From the NCBI RefSeq assembly GCF_039839275.1, contig NZ_JBDOQP010000002.1, positions 1,054,001 through 1,118,000 on the forward strand: a DNA stretch of 64,000 bases. The letters run 5' to 3'. Below, piece after piece: positions 24,767 to 33,881 of the stretch (position 1 is its first letter; the number at the start of each line of letters is the position of its first letter). Made by a program: the position numbers and the translations under genes. The notes under the pieces were generated by a model. That model did no database searches. It saw only the letters and a program-made list of their open reading frames with translations, and had not been told where the DNA came from. Source of the DNA: Aerobium sp039839275. Its GTDB lineage: Bacteria > Pseudomonadota > Alphaproteobacteria > Rhizobiales > Rhizobiaceae.

Positions 24767-26380
24767 TTATAGCCGTTCATAGGAAAACCAGTCGAAATCT
24801 GCATAGGCACCGCTGCCCGAGGTGTCGAACGCCGCCATGCCCACAAAGGCACCGGTGAACGAACCGTGCTCGCCCCGCCCGCCTTCGTCCGAAATGACGC
24901 TGGCGTCAAGCGCGGGGCCTGCCTGCCGCCATTGTCCTTCGCTGCGATAGCTGAACACCAGATGCGCGCCGCGCACTTCCGCTGCCAGTTCCACCGGCTC
25001 TTCAGATGGCAGCGGGATCGGCGCGGACAGCGGAAAGCTCAATCTGCCGTCTGGCCAGTCGCCGGGGCAACTCATGACCGTCAGAACGCGGCCCAGCGCG
25101 GCGTCATGCGTTACGGCCAGGAAATGGAACTTGTGACGGTTGTAATAATGGACGAGGCCCGCCGCCTGCTGGAAACCGGTCGGCGTGAAATCGAGCATCG
25201 TTTCGGCGCGGAAGTCGAATACGTCCTGGCGGCGCGCGACGAGTGCCTGCTCGAACCAGCTCCCGATGGATTCGCGGCCGAACAGGCGCAGCCAGCCGGG
25301 ACGGTCCGAGAGCGAGAAGATCCGTTGCCAGTCGGGCGTGCGCAGCCACTGGAAATCGAGCGGCAGCCTGCCCGCCTCGAAATCATAACGCTCGGCCGCG
25401 GCTGGCGCGACAAACACTGCATCGAGGTCGGGAGCAGGAACGTCGACCGCGGGCACCTGCCCGCCCTGCTCCAGATAGAGCCAGCCATCTTCCTTCCACA
25501 CGCATTTCTGTATCGCCGTCTCGCGGCCCAGCGGCGACCGGCGCAGACCGGGCAGCGGCCGCGAGCACAGATGGGTGTGGTAGAACTCCCCCTTCGGCGT
25601 GACGACGATCTGTCCATGTCCCGCACGCTGCAATGGCGCGTCTGGCGCGTCCTTGGAGCTGATAAGGTGGACAAGCGGATGGATTTCGTACGGCCCGTCT
25701 ATCGCACGCGAGCGCGCCATGGTGACCGCGTGGTCGTAGCCGGTGCCGCCTTCGGCGGTGGTCAGATAGTACCAGCCGTCGCGCTTGAAGAGATGGGGGC
25801 CTTCGACCAGCCCGTGCGCGCTGCCTGCAAAGACGTTGCGTGCCGCGCCGGCCAGCGCTCGCGTCTTCGGGTCCCATTCCTGAAGCAGTATGCCGGCAAA
25901 GGAAGGATGCTTCGGCTGGCCTCCGACACCGGAGGAGACGTGGTTCCAGACCATGTTGAGGAACCACTTGCGGCCATCATCGTCGTGAAACAGCGACGGA
26001 TCGAAGCCCGACGAATTGACGTAGACCGGATCCGACCAGGGTCCCTCGATCGTTGGCGCGGTGACGATGTAGTTGTGCGTGTCCTTGAACGCACCGTCGA
26101 GCCGCTTGACGTCGGTATAGACCAGCCAGAACTGACCATCGGCATGGGACAGGCACGGCGCCCAGACGCCACCCGAGTCCGGGTTGCCGCGCATGTCGAG
26201 CTGGCTGGCGCGGTCAAGCGGCCGTCCCACCAGCCGCCAGTTCACGAGATCGGTGGAGTGATGGATCTGTACCCCGGGAAACCATTCGAAGGTGGAGGTG
26301 GCGATGTAGTAGTCGCTGCCGACCCTGCAGATCGACGGATCGGGATTGAAGCCGGGCAGGATCGGGTTGCGGATCGCCAT
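24767..26380 (-). CDS. Glycoside hydrolase family 43 protein (beta-xylosidase/arabinofuranosidase-like)
   Basis: A 537-residue GH43 enzyme. The five-bladed propeller begins with the catalytic base Asp in ILPGFNPDPSICRVG (Asp14). A transition-state Asp is in SSGFDPSLFHDDDG and the acid Glu in GLVEGPHLFKRDGWYYL. The C-terminal 200 residues form a jelly-roll domain (FTPTGFQQAAGLVHYYN, ADFDWFSYE) as in XynB3/XylB-type beta-xylosidases. There is no signal peptide, so it acts on imported oligosaccharides. The start lies one base after the aldo-keto reductase stop. Family confident, linkage specificity inferred. Confidence 0.93.
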   Translation of the reverse strand: MAIRNPILPGFNPDPSICRVGSDYYIATSTFEWFPGVQIHHSTDLVNWRLVGRPLDRASQLDMRGNPDSGGVWAPCLSHADGQFWLVYTDVKRLDGAFKDTHNYIVTAPTIEGPWSDPVYVNSSGFDPSLFHDDDGRKWFLNMVWNHVSSGVGGQPKHPSFAGILLQEWDPKTRALAGAARNVFAGSAHGLVEGPHLFKRDGWYYLTTAEGGTGYDHAVTMARSRAIDGPYEIHPLVHLISSKDAPDAPLQRAGHGQIVVTPKGEFYHTHLCSRPLPGLRRSPLGRETAIQKCVWKEDGWLYLEQGGQVPAVDVPAPDLDAVFVAPAAAERYDFEAGRLPLDFQWLRTPDWQRIFSLSDRPGWLRLFGRESIGSWFEQALVARRQDVFDFRAETMLDFTPTGFQQAAGLVHYYNRHKFHFLAVTHDAALGRVLTVMSCPGDWPDGRLSFPLSAPIPLPSEEPVELAAEVRGAHLVFSYRSEGQWRQAGPALDASVISDEGGRGEHGSFTGAFVGMAAFDTSGSGAYADFDWFSYERL

Positions 26381-26381
26381 C

Positions 26382-27428
26382 CTACTTCCTCTGCGCCCCC
26401 TTGCGTTCAGCCGAGGCGGCCCACAGGTTGATGTCAGCCTCTCGGGCGTGGACATCGATCTGTGCCAGTTCGTCAGCGGAGAATTCGAGGTTCTTCAGCG
26501 CGCCGACACAATCCTCCACCTGACCCGGCCGGCTGGCACCGATGAGCGCGGTGGTGACCCGTCCGCCACGCAGAACCCAGGCCAGCGCCATCTGCGCCAG
26601 TGTCTGGCCGCGCTTCTTCGCGATGTCGTTGAGCGCGCTGATGTTGGCGAGGTTGCGCTCATTGAGGAAATCCGGCTTCAGCGACTTGCCCTGTGCGGCG
26701 CGTGCGTCGTCGGGGATGCCGTCGAGATATTTGTCGGTAAGCATGCCCTGGGCAAGCGGCGAGAAGACGATGGAACCGATGCCGAGATCGTCGAGCGTAT
26801 CGAGAAGTCCGTCTTCTTCCACCCAGCGGTTGATCATCGAATAGGATGGCTGATGGATCAGGCACGGCGTGCCGAGTTGCTTGAGGATGGTGGCGGCCTC
26901 GCGCGTCCGCTTCGAATTGTAGGACGAGATGCCGGCATAGAGCGCCTTGCCCGACCGCACCGCATGATCCAGCGCCGCCATCGTCTCTTCGAGCGGGGTG
27001 TCGGGATCGAAACGATGCGAATAGAAGATGTCGACATAGTCGAGCCCCATCCGCTTGAGGCTCTGGTCCAGCGACGAGAGCAGATATTTCCGGCTGCCCC
27101 ATTCGCCGTAGGGGCCCGGCCACATGTTGTAGCCGGCCTTGGTAGAGATGACGAGTTCGTCGCGGTAGCCCGCGAGGTCGGTACGCAGTATCTCTCCGAA
27201 GGCTTCCTCGGCGGACCCCGCCGGCGGTCCGTAATTGTTGGCCAGGTCGAAATGCGTGATGCCGAGGTCGAATGCGGTGCGGCAGATGGCGCGCTTGGTT
27301 TCATGCGGCGTGTCGCCACCGAAATTGTGCCACAGGCCAAGCGATATCGCGGGCAGCTTCAGGCCCGACCTGCCGCAGCGATTGTAGAGCATCGTGTCGT
27401 ATCGGGTGTCGACCGGCTTCCAGGTCAT
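26382..27428 (-). CDS. Aldo/keto reductase (YghZ/L-glyceraldehyde 3-phosphate reductase type)
   Basis: A 348-residue (alpha/beta)8 NADPH-dependent reductase. The tetrad is recognisable: Asp in HFDLANNYGPP, Tyr just after it (NNYG), Lys in ELVISTKAGYNMWPGPYGEWGS and His in IFYSHRFDP. The GSAEEAFGEIL and WVEEDGLLDTLDDLGIGSIVFSPLAQG segments match E. coli YghZ and its voltage-gated channel beta-subunit-like relatives. Start ATG 27428 has AAAGGA upstream; a GTG 15 bases earlier is possible. It is in the sugar operon between the Gfo/Idh and GH43 genes. Confidence 0.9.
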   Translation of the reverse strand: MTWKPVDTRYDTMLYNRCGRSGLKLPAISLGLWHNFGGDTPHETKRAICRTAFDLGITHFDLANNYGPPAGSAEEAFGEILRTDLAGYRDELVISTKAGYNMWPGPYGEWGSRKYLLSSLDQSLKRMGLDYVDIFYSHRFDPDTPLEETMAALDHAVRSGKALYAGISSYNSKRTREAATILKQLGTPCLIHQPSYSMINRWVEEDGLLDTLDDLGIGSIVFSPLAQGMLTDKYLDGIPDDARAAQGKSLKPDFLNERNLANISALNDIAKKRGQTLAQMALAWVLRGGRVTTALIGASRPGQVEDCVGALKNLEFSADELAQIDVHAREADINLWAASAERKGAQRK

Positions 27429-27492
27429 GCATTTTCCTTTCACGAGCGATGCACTGCGCCACGACGGCGTCCCGCCCTCCTAGCCAATTCGG

Positions 27493-28626
27493 CTACGCCA
27501 GCATAGCCTTGGCGTCGCGCGGGGAAAGAGCCTGCGGCCTTTCGCATGTCGTCTGCATGGCAACGAACTTTCCGGTTTCGCCGGATTTCAGGATGGCGGT
27601 CATCACCTCAATGACGTGCAGCGACAGGTCGAGCGAGCAGCGATGCGGCCGATCCTGCCGGATGGCGAGCGCCATGTCGGCAAGGCCTGCGGCGCGGTAG
27701 TTTGCCATCATGCCCTGCGGATGCTGCTGGTTCGGCACCGAAAAAGCATGCTCCCATTTTGGCATCTTCCTTGCGGCTTCCGCCCGGTTGGTGAACGATA
27801 CCTCGCCGCCGAAGAAATTCGGGTCCGGAACGAAGATCGTCCCTCGCTCGCCATAGAGTTCGATCGGCGCATGCCCATGCTTCCAGACGTCCCAGCTTGC
27901 ATTGAAGGTCACCGTGGCGCCGTTCTCGAACTCCAGCAAGGCGTGGATCGTCGTTGGTGTCGTCACCTTGATCTTCTCGCCATAGCGCGGTCTCGAGGTG
28001 ATGGTGCGTTCGCTGGCGGGCGTGGTTGCAAGCGCCGCCACCTGCTTCACCGGTCCGATGAGTTGGACGAGGTTGGTGATGTAGTAGGGGCCGATGTCAA
28101 GGATCGGGCCACCGCCGGGCTGGAAGAAAAAGTCCGGATTCGGGTGCCAGTGCTCCATGCCGTGGCTCATCACGTAGCAGGTGCCGCTGGTGATCCTGCC
28201 GATCTTGCCGGAATCGACAATGCTGCGCGCGAACTGATGCGCGCCGCCGAGGAAGGTGTCGGGTGCAGAACCTATGCGCAGCCCCTTCCTTTCGGCGCGC
28301 TTCTTGAGGTCCTGACCTTGCTTGACCGAGAGCACGAACGGCTTTTCCGAATAGACGTGCTTGCCCGCATCGAGGATCGCCTTCGAGACGTCGTAATGCG
28401 CGGCCGGTATCGTCAGATTGACGACGATGTCGATGTCGTCGGCTGCGAGGATCTGCTCGACGGTCTCGGCACGGACGCCGAACTCCTTTGCCCGCGCCTG
28501 CGCCATCTTCAAGTCCAGGTCGGCACCGGCGCGCATCTCCACGCCCTTGAACAGCGGCGCCAGGGAAAAATAGGCCGCAGAGATGTTGCCGCAGCCGATA
28601 ACGCCGACTCCGAGTTTCCTTGCCAT
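27493..28626 (-). CDS. Gfo/Idh/MocA family oxidoreductase
   Basis: A 377-residue NAD(P)-dependent sugar dehydrogenase. The Rossmann motif GVGVIGCGNISAAYFSLA is at the N-terminus. The family EKP signature is in AGKHVYSEKPFVLSV about residues 91-105. The C-terminal substrate domain has GPYYITNLVQLIGPVKQV, with the usual GxYxxxxL..LxG pattern. Such enzymes oxidise sugars or inositols at a ring hydroxyl; many make 3-keto-glycosides. It lies between the two isomerase-type genes' operon partners, 11 bases after the upstream isomerase. Substrate not determined. Confidence 0.92.
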   Translation of the reverse strand: MARKLGVGVIGCGNISAAYFSLAPLFKGVEMRAGADLDLKMAQARAKEFGVRAETVEQILAADDIDIVVNLTIPAAHYDVSKAILDAGKHVYSEKPFVLSVKQGQDLKKRAERKGLRIGSAPDTFLGGAHQFARSIVDSGKIGRITSGTCYVMSHGMEHWHPNPDFFFQPGGGPILDIGPYYITNLVQLIGPVKQVAALATTPASERTITSRPRYGEKIKVTTPTTIHALLEFENGATVTFNASWDVWKHGHAPIELYGERGTIFVPDPNFFGGEVSFTNRAEAARKMPKWEHAFSVPNQQHPQGMMANYRAAGLADMALAIRQDRPHRCSLDLSLHVIEVMTAILKSGETGKFVAMQTTCERPQALSPRDAKAMLA

Positions 28627-28637
28627 GATGGTCGCTC

Positions 28638-29384
28638 CTAGAACGCTGCAGCAGCGGCGATCGAGCGGCGGGCAAAACGCCCGGCATCGCTCGGGTTGTC
28701 ATGTTCCATGACGAAGACCCTGGCTGGCGTCTTGTCGCGCAGCGCCTGCATGATCGCCGGCCAGTCCATGGTGCCGTGGCCGACATCGGCCCAGCCGTCC
28801 TCGTCCAACGCTTCGCCTTGGCGAGCGATGTCCTTGACATGGGCTGCAACGATGCGCGAGGCGTAGTCGTCGATCCATTTCAGCGGATCGTCTCCTCCGC
28901 GCACCACCCATGCGACGTCGATTTCCCAACCGATATCGGGCGCGGCATCGAGTATGACCGTTTGCGGAACCGAGCCGTCTGCGCAGGGCACGAACTCGAA
29001 ATCATGGTTGTGCCAGGCAAACCGCAGGCCTGCCTTGCGGCAGTTTTCGTGCACGGCTGCCAGACGGCCGGCAAAGGCGGTCCACCCGGCCTTATCGGAG
29101 GGACGCATGTCCGCCGCAACATGCGGGCAGATCAGCGTGCCGATGCCGAGCGTCTCGGCGATCCGGCGGGCGGCACCGAAATCGTTCTCCAGCATGTCGA
29201 GCGAGAAATGCCCGGTCGGCATGGTCAGGCCGTTGCGATCAAGCGCCGCCCGCAATTCCTGCGGATTGTCGTAGAGCCCGCCGAAGCCCTCGACCTGGGC
29301 GTAACCGGCCTGCGCCACCATGGCGAGGACGTCGCTCCATGGCTGGAAATTGCGTGCGGAATAAAGTTGGAAGGACCAGTTCAT
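28638..29384 (-). CDS. Sugar phosphate isomerase/epimerase (short TIM-barrel type)
   Basis: A 248-residue xylose-isomerase-like TIM barrel. It opens with WSFQLYSARNFQPWSDVLAM. Metal-site residues are in FAWHNHDFEF (His/Asn/His), IGWEIDVAWVVRGG (Asp), AAHVKDIA (His) and FVMEHDNP (Glu). Relatives in ABC-sugar and Gfo/Idh operons often handle 3-keto-sugars or keto-inositols. It follows the ABC ATPase gene by 28 bases. Together with the longer paralogue at 23.7-24.7 kb it suggests a two-step conversion. Confidence 0.88.
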   Translation of the reverse strand: MNWSFQLYSARNFQPWSDVLAMVAQAGYAQVEGFGGLYDNPQELRAALDRNGLTMPTGHFSLDMLENDFGAARRIAETLGIGTLICPHVAADMRPSDKAGWTAFAGRLAAVHENCRKAGLRFAWHNHDFEFVPCADGSVPQTVILDAAPDIGWEIDVAWVVRGGDDPLKWIDDYASRIVAAHVKDIARQGEALDEDGWADVGHGTMDWPAIMQALRDKTPARVFVMEHDNPSDAGRFARRSIAAAAAF

Positions 29385-29412
29385 GTCTTTGTCCGTGTCA
29401 TCTCGGTATGGA

Positions 29413-30510
29413 TCATAATCTCTCGCCGTGCTCGACGTCGAAGAGCGAGGCGCGGCCAGGATCGAAGCCGATACGAACCCTTTCGCCTTCTTCCAGCGCG
29501 CGCTCGGTATCGACGCGAAAACTGAAGTCCTGGCCCGCGAGTTTCCCCCAGACCAGCGTGTCGGACCCCATGGGTTCAACGATCTCGACCACGATATCCT
29601 GGTGGAACGGCAGCGCGGACGCGGCGTCGTCAAGCACGACATGTTCCGGTCGAATACCGAAGACGGCCCTGCCGCCGCCATGGCCATCGACGAATTCGTA
29701 GCGGTCGAGCGGGATGGTCACGTCGCCCGCATCGAAGGCCGGCTCCGCGCCCAGGCGCGTCTCGCCCTCGATGAAGTTCATCCCGGGCGAGCCGATGAAC
29801 CCGGCGACGAACCGGTTGACCGGCCGCAGATAGATGGCTTGCGGCGTGTCGAGCTGCTGGATGATGCCGCCGCGCATGACCGCGATGCGATCGGCAAGCG
29901 TCATTGCCTCGATCTGGTCGTGGGTGACGTAGATCATCGTGTTCTCGAGTTTCTGGTGCAGCCGCTTGATCTCGACCCGCAACTCGGAACGCAGCTTGGC
30001 ATCGAGGTTCGACAGTGGCTCGTCGAACAGGAAGACGTCGACGTCCCGCACCAGCGCCCGCCCGATGGCCACGCGCTGGCGCTGTCCGCCGGAGAGCGCC
30101 GAAGGCTTGCGCTTGAGCAGCGGCTCGATCTGCAGGATTTCGGCGGCGCGGGCGATGCGCTTGTCGATTTCCGCCTTTGGCAGCCGCGCGTTCTTGAGGC
30201 CGAAGGACAGGTTTCCCTCCACCGTCATCTGCGGATAGAGCGCATAGGACTGGAACACCATGCCGATGCCGCGATCCTTGGGTTCGTCCCATGTAACGTT
30301 GCGCTCATTGATGAAAATCTGCCCGGCCGATACGTCGAGCAGGCCTGCGATGCAGTTCAGCAATGTCGACTTGCCGCAGCCGGATGGCCCCAGGAGCACG
30401 AGGAACTCGCCTCTGCCGACGTCCAGGTTCAGCCTGCGCAGCACCTCCACGGCACCGAAATTGAGGGATACGTCCCGGACCGCGACGCTGGGTGCGTTGT
30501 CTTCCATCAT
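29413..30510 (-). CDS. ABC transporter ATP-binding protein, UgpC/MalK family
   Basis: A 365-residue CUT1 ATPase. Walker A GPSGCGKST is near residue 42, the signature LSGGQRQRVAIGRAL near 138, and Walker B VFLFDEPLSNLDAKLR near 160. The C-terminal regulatory OB-fold region has FGIRPEHV. It energises the two permeases immediately upstream (7-base gap). The gene order SBP-permease-permease-ATPase is that of a complete importer. Confidence 0.95.
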   Translation of the reverse strand: MMEDNAPSVAVRDVSLNFGAVEVLRRLNLDVGRGEFLVLLGPSGCGKSTLLNCIAGLLDVSAGQIFINERNVTWDEPKDRGIGMVFQSYALYPQMTVEGNLSFGLKNARLPKAEIDKRIARAAEILQIEPLLKRKPSALSGGQRQRVAIGRALVRDVDVFLFDEPLSNLDAKLRSELRVEIKRLHQKLENTMIYVTHDQIEAMTLADRIAVMRGGIIQQLDTPQAIYLRPVNRFVAGFIGSPGMNFIEGETRLGAEPAFDAGDVTIPLDRYEFVDGHGGGRAVFGIRPEHVVLDDAASALPFHQDIVVEIVEPMGSDTLVWGKLAGQDFSFRVDTERALEEGERVRIGFDPGRASLFDVEHGERL

Positions 30511-30517
30511 CGTTGCG

Positions 30518-31453
30518 TCACCCCTTTACCGCGCCGGCGGCGATGCCGCGCACGAACAGCTTGCCGGACACGAAATAGACGAAGAGCGGCACCAGACCCG
30601 TCAGCAGCGTGGCCGCCATGTTGACGTTGTATTCCTTCACCCCCTGGACGGAGTTGACGATGTTGTTGAGCTGGACCGTCATCGGGTAGTAGTCGGGCCG
30701 CGTGTAGACGACGCCGAACAGGAAGTCGTTCCATATGCCGGTGATCTGGATGATCACAGCGACGACGAAGATTGGCATCGACATCGGCAGCATGATCTTG
30801 AAGTAGATGCCCCAGAAGCCGGCGCCATCGACGCGGGCAGCCTTGAACAGTTCCTCGGGCAGCGAGGTGAAGTAGTTGCGGAACAACAGCGTCAGGATCG
30901 GCATGCCGAATACCGTATGGACGATGACCAGCCCCCACAGCCCGCCATACAGGCCCATCTCGCGCAGGATGATGACCATCGGGTAGAGCATCACCTGATA
31001 GGGGATGAACGCGCCGAAGATGAGGATGGCGAAGAACGTCGTCGCGCCCCTGAAGCGCCAGTTCGCCAGCGCGTAGCCGTTCAGCGAGGCAATCGCGATC
31101 GACAGGATCACCGAGGGAACGGTGATGCGGACCGAGTTCCAGAAACCGCGCGACAGCCCGTCGCAATTCAGTCCTGTGCAGGCCTCCGACCAGGCCTTGC
31201 CCCACGCCTGAAATGTGATCTCGACGGGTGGCGAGAAAATATTGCCCAGCCTGATTTCCGGCATGCCCTTCAGCGACGTGACGATCATCACGTAGAGCGG
31301 CAGCAGGTAGTAGACCGCGAAGACGAAGAGCGAGCCGTAAACGATGATGTTGCGGCGGGACACGGTCTTGCGCGGCTTTGGCCCGGCGGGACCGGAGACC
31401 GCGACCTGGGGCGACGTCTGTGTACGGGAGAGGGGGATAGCGAGGTCAGCCAC
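30518..31453 (-). CDS. Carbohydrate ABC transporter permease, MalG type
   Basis: A 311-residue CUT1 permease with six membrane segments after a basic N-terminal stretch (KPRKTVSRRN). The EAA loop reads EELFKAARVDGAGFWGIYFKIMLP near residue 215. FWNSVRITVPSVILSIAIASLNGYALA is the usual membrane segment 2-3 region. It overlaps the upstream MalF-type gene by 8 bases. Confidence 0.94.
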   Translation of the reverse strand: MADLAIPLSRTQTSPQVAVSGPAGPKPRKTVSRRNIIVYGSLFVFAVYYLLPLYVMIVTSLKGMPEIRLGNIFSPPVEITFQAWGKAWSEACTGLNCDGLSRGFWNSVRITVPSVILSIAIASLNGYALANWRFRGATTFFAILIFGAFIPYQVMLYPMVIILREMGLYGGLWGLVIVHTVFGMPILTLLFRNYFTSLPEELFKAARVDGAGFWGIYFKIMLPMSMPIFVVAVIIQITGIWNDFLFGVVYTRPDYYPMTVQLNNIVNSVQGVKEYNVNMAATLLTGLVPLFVYFVSGKLFVRGIAAGAVKG

Positions 31454-32339
31454 GCTTCTTGCCTCCGAATTCGAGATAGGCCCAGGGAATGAGCACGATC
31501 AGGACGGTGAGCAGCATCATGGTCGATGCGGCGAAGCCCTGGCCGAGATTCTGCGACAGGAACATCGCGTCATAGACATATTTGGCCGGTACCTCCGACG
31601 AGATCCCCGGGCCGCCGCCGGTCTGCGCGATGACGAGGTCGTAGACCTTGACGATGCCGGACGCGATGATCACCAGCGTGGTGACGAAGACCGGACGCAT
31701 CATCGGGATGACGATGAAGAGATAGGTCTTCCACATCGGGATGCCGTCGACGCGCGAGGCTTTCCAGATGTCCTCGTCGATGCCGCGCAACCCCGCCAGC
31801 ATCAGGCACATGATCAGGCCGGTGCTCTGCCACAGTCCGGCGATCAGGATGCCGTAGATGACGATGTCGGAATTGTAGAGCGGGTCGAAGGCGAAGCTTT
31901 CCCAACCCCAGGAGCGGACGATGCCCTGAATGCCGAATTGCGGATTGAGGATCCACTGCCAGACCAGACCGGTGACGATGAAGGACAGCGCGAAGGGGTA
32001 GAGGAAGATCGTCCGGAAGGTGTTCTCGAAGCGGATTTTCTGGTCCAGCAGCGCAGCGAGCACGAAGCCGATCACCAGTGAAAAAATGAGGCTGCAAATG
32101 CCGTAGATCAGCAGGTTCTCGATGGCGATGTGCCACTTGGACGAGCCCCACAGGCGCTCGTATTGCTGCAGGCCGACGAATTCCTCGCGCGGCAGCAGCC
32201 GCGAATTGGTGAAGGAATAGACGATCGTCCAGATGGTGCCGCCGGTGAACACGACCAGGGCGGTCAGGATCATCGGGATCGCGGCGATCTTCGCGTTCAG
32301 GTTCCTGAACAGCCGGTTGGGACGCCTGGCCTGTTCCAT
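31446..32339 (-). CDS. Carbohydrate ABC transporter permease, MalF type
   Basis: A 297-residue CUT1 permease with six membrane segments. The EAA loop is DEDIWKASRVDGIPMWKTYLFIVIP near residue 197. ATG 32339 gives the normal N-terminus (short cytoplasmic segment, then IAAIPMILTALVVFTGGTIWTIVYS); upstream in-frame codons are outside the family. It is separated from the binding-protein gene by an 89-base spacer containing a large hairpin, consistent with lower permease than binding-protein expression. Confidence 0.93.
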   Translation of the reverse strand: MEQARRPNRLFRNLNAKIAAIPMILTALVVFTGGTIWTIVYSFTNSRLLPREEFVGLQQYERLWGSSKWHIAIENLLIYGICSLIFSLVIGFVLAALLDQKIRFENTFRTIFLYPFALSFIVTGLVWQWILNPQFGIQGIVRSWGWESFAFDPLYNSDIVIYGILIAGLWQSTGLIMCLMLAGLRGIDEDIWKASRVDGIPMWKTYLFIVIPMMRPVFVTTLVIIASGIVKVYDLVIAQTGGGPGISSEVPAKYVYDAMFLSQNLGQGFAASTMMLLTVLIVLIPWAYLEFGGKKRG

Positions 32340-32369
32340 GCCGGGTTCTCTCCGTGGCGGTCGGGATTG

Positions 32370-32418
32370 TCGCCGCGAGCCTTCTGCCTCCACGGGGAAG
32401 GCAGGAAGACCGCGGCGA
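32370..32418 (-). promoter_or_regulatory. Intercistronic stem-loop between binding-protein and permease genes
   Basis: A 49-base hairpin with an outer 8-bp stem (TCGCCGCG with CGCGGCGA) and an inner 9-bp stem (CTTCcTGCCT with AGGCAGAAG) around a short loop. It lies 10 bases after the binding-protein stop. Such spacer hairpins in binding-protein-dependent operons protect the 5' mRNA or partly terminate, so that the binding protein is made in excess. No U-run follows, so mRNA protection is more likely. Confidence 0.55.
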
Positions 32419-32428
32419 ATGAAGCGGA

Positions 32429-33670
32429 TCAGTCGGCGTTGGCGACGAGATCGACGAAGCGTTCCTGTGCGGCTTCCGCCGTCAGGTTCGGATCGTTGAA
32501 GAACTCGACGAAGAGATCGTTGATCTGCGTCAGAGAATCCGCAGACATCAACTGGTCGGGCGACTGGATGATGTTGCCCTGGGCAAGGATGTCGAGCCCC
32601 TTCTTCATGCAATCGTTGGCGGCCTCGAGATTGACGTCGCCACGCACGGGCAGCGAGCCCTTCTTGAGATTGAACGCGACCTGCACGTCAGGCGACAACA
32701 TCAGACGCGCGAGATCCGCCTGGGCAGCGCTCTTTTCCTCGTCTTCCAGCACCGGGAAATAGAACGCGTCGCCGCCGGTCATGATGACCTCGTTGACGCC
32801 CAGCCCGGGCAGGCAGGTGTAATCCTCACCCGCGACCTGGCCGGCCACCTGGAACTCGCCTTGGGCCCAGTCACCCATGATCTGGCCGCCGGCCTGTCCC
32901 GAGATGACCATGTTGGTGGCCTGATTCCAATCCTGGACGTTGGATTTGGCGGACATCGCACGGGCCTTGTCGGCTGCTTCGAAGACCTTGGTCAGCTCGG
33001 CGCTGGCGGCCAGTTCGGCATCCTTGTCGCCGAAGATGGAGTTGTATGCCTCCGGTCCGGCGATTGCAGTGAGAAGAACCTGGAACACGAGCGTGGTCTG
33101 CCAGGGCTGCTGGCCGACGGCGAGCGGGATGATGCCCGCTTCCTCGAGCTTTGCAGCGGAGGCCGCGTATTCGTCCCAGTTGGTCGGAACCGGAACGCCG
33201 GCCTTTTCGAACGCCGCGTTCGAAAGCCACAGCCATTGCTGCGAGTGGATGTTCACCGGGACGCAGTAGATCTTGCCGTCGAGCGTGCACGAATCGAGCA
33301 GCGACGACGGATGCACGACTTCCTTCCAGTTCTCCTCCTCCGCGATGTCGGTGAGATCGCGCATCAGGCCGGCCTCGACGAGCTCCTCCGCCTGACGGCC
33401 ATGGTTGAACTGGGTCGCCCCCATCGGGTCGCCCCCGGTGATACGGCTGATCATGATCGGACGCGCGGTGCCGCCTGACCCGGCAATGGCGCCGTCGATC
33501 CACTTGTGCCCGGACGCGTCGAACGCCTTGGCGAATTCGGCAACCGCGGCAGCCTCACCGCCAGAGGTCCACCAATGTGTCACTTCGAGGTCTGTGGCGT
33601 GAGCCGGTGCAGACAGATGGAATGCGGCGGTAGCCGCGAAAGCAGCAGTGAGAACCTTATAACGCATCAT
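32429..33670 (-). CDS. Carbohydrate ABC transporter substrate-binding protein (CUT1)
   Basis: A 413-residue periplasmic protein with a signal peptide (KVLTAAFAATAAFHLSAPAHA). The mature start DLEVTHWWTSGGEAAAVAEFAKAF and FNHGRQAEELVEAGLM are typical of the glucose/mannose-type CUT1 binding proteins of Proteobacteria. Two cysteine pairs (SCTLDGKIYC; others at TCLP and DCMK) suggest disulphides. First gene of the ten-gene sugar operon; a LacI operator lies 14 bases upstream of the ATG, just before the GGGAGG ribosome site. Ligand not certain: an intracellular GH43 enzyme suggests an oligosaccharide or glycoside. Confidence 0.93.
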   Translation of the reverse strand: MMRYKVLTAAFAATAAFHLSAPAHATDLEVTHWWTSGGEAAAVAEFAKAFDASGHKWIDGAIAGSGGTARPIMISRITGGDPMGATQFNHGRQAEELVEAGLMRDLTDIAEEENWKEVVHPSSLLDSCTLDGKIYCVPVNIHSQQWLWLSNAAFEKAGVPVPTNWDEYAASAAKLEEAGIIPLAVGQQPWQTTLVFQVLLTAIAGPEAYNSIFGDKDAELAASAELTKVFEAADKARAMSAKSNVQDWNQATNMVISGQAGGQIMGDWAQGEFQVAGQVAGEDYTCLPGLGVNEVIMTGGDAFYFPVLEDEEKSAAQADLARLMLSPDVQVAFNLKKGSLPVRGDVNLEAANDCMKKGLDILAQGNIIQSPDQLMSADSLTQINDLFVEFFNDPNLTAEAAQERFVDLVANAD

Positions 33671-33683
33671 ATTTCCTCCCTGA

Positions 33684-33701
33684 AACTGTAACGTTACAGT
33701 T
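33684..33701. promoter_or_regulatory. LacI-family operator, ABC operon side
   Basis: A perfect 18-bp palindrome AACTGTAACGTTACAGTT, with the CG centre characteristic of LacI/GalR operators, starting 14 bases upstream of the binding-protein start codon. Its 16-bp core recurs exactly at 33961-33976 beside the regulator gene. Confidence 0.85.
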
Positions 33702-33881
33702 ATGAAGGTTAGGGCAAAGATCCCGGCTGCGCAACGCCATGCGGCCGATTTTTTTCCGAGCGCGAAATAAAGATGGCGGCGCGGCTTATGGAGATAGAGG
33801 GACGTTTCCCTGCTGCAATGCGGTATGATGAGGCTCTATTTAACGATAAGCCCTTGATTCCGGGGAATGGTGCGTCGCACC

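Noticed and set aside
24866..26431. A 521-codon plus-strand frame opposite the GH43 gene
   Set aside because: Antisense shadow of a gene with clear catalytic motifs; no family features of its own.
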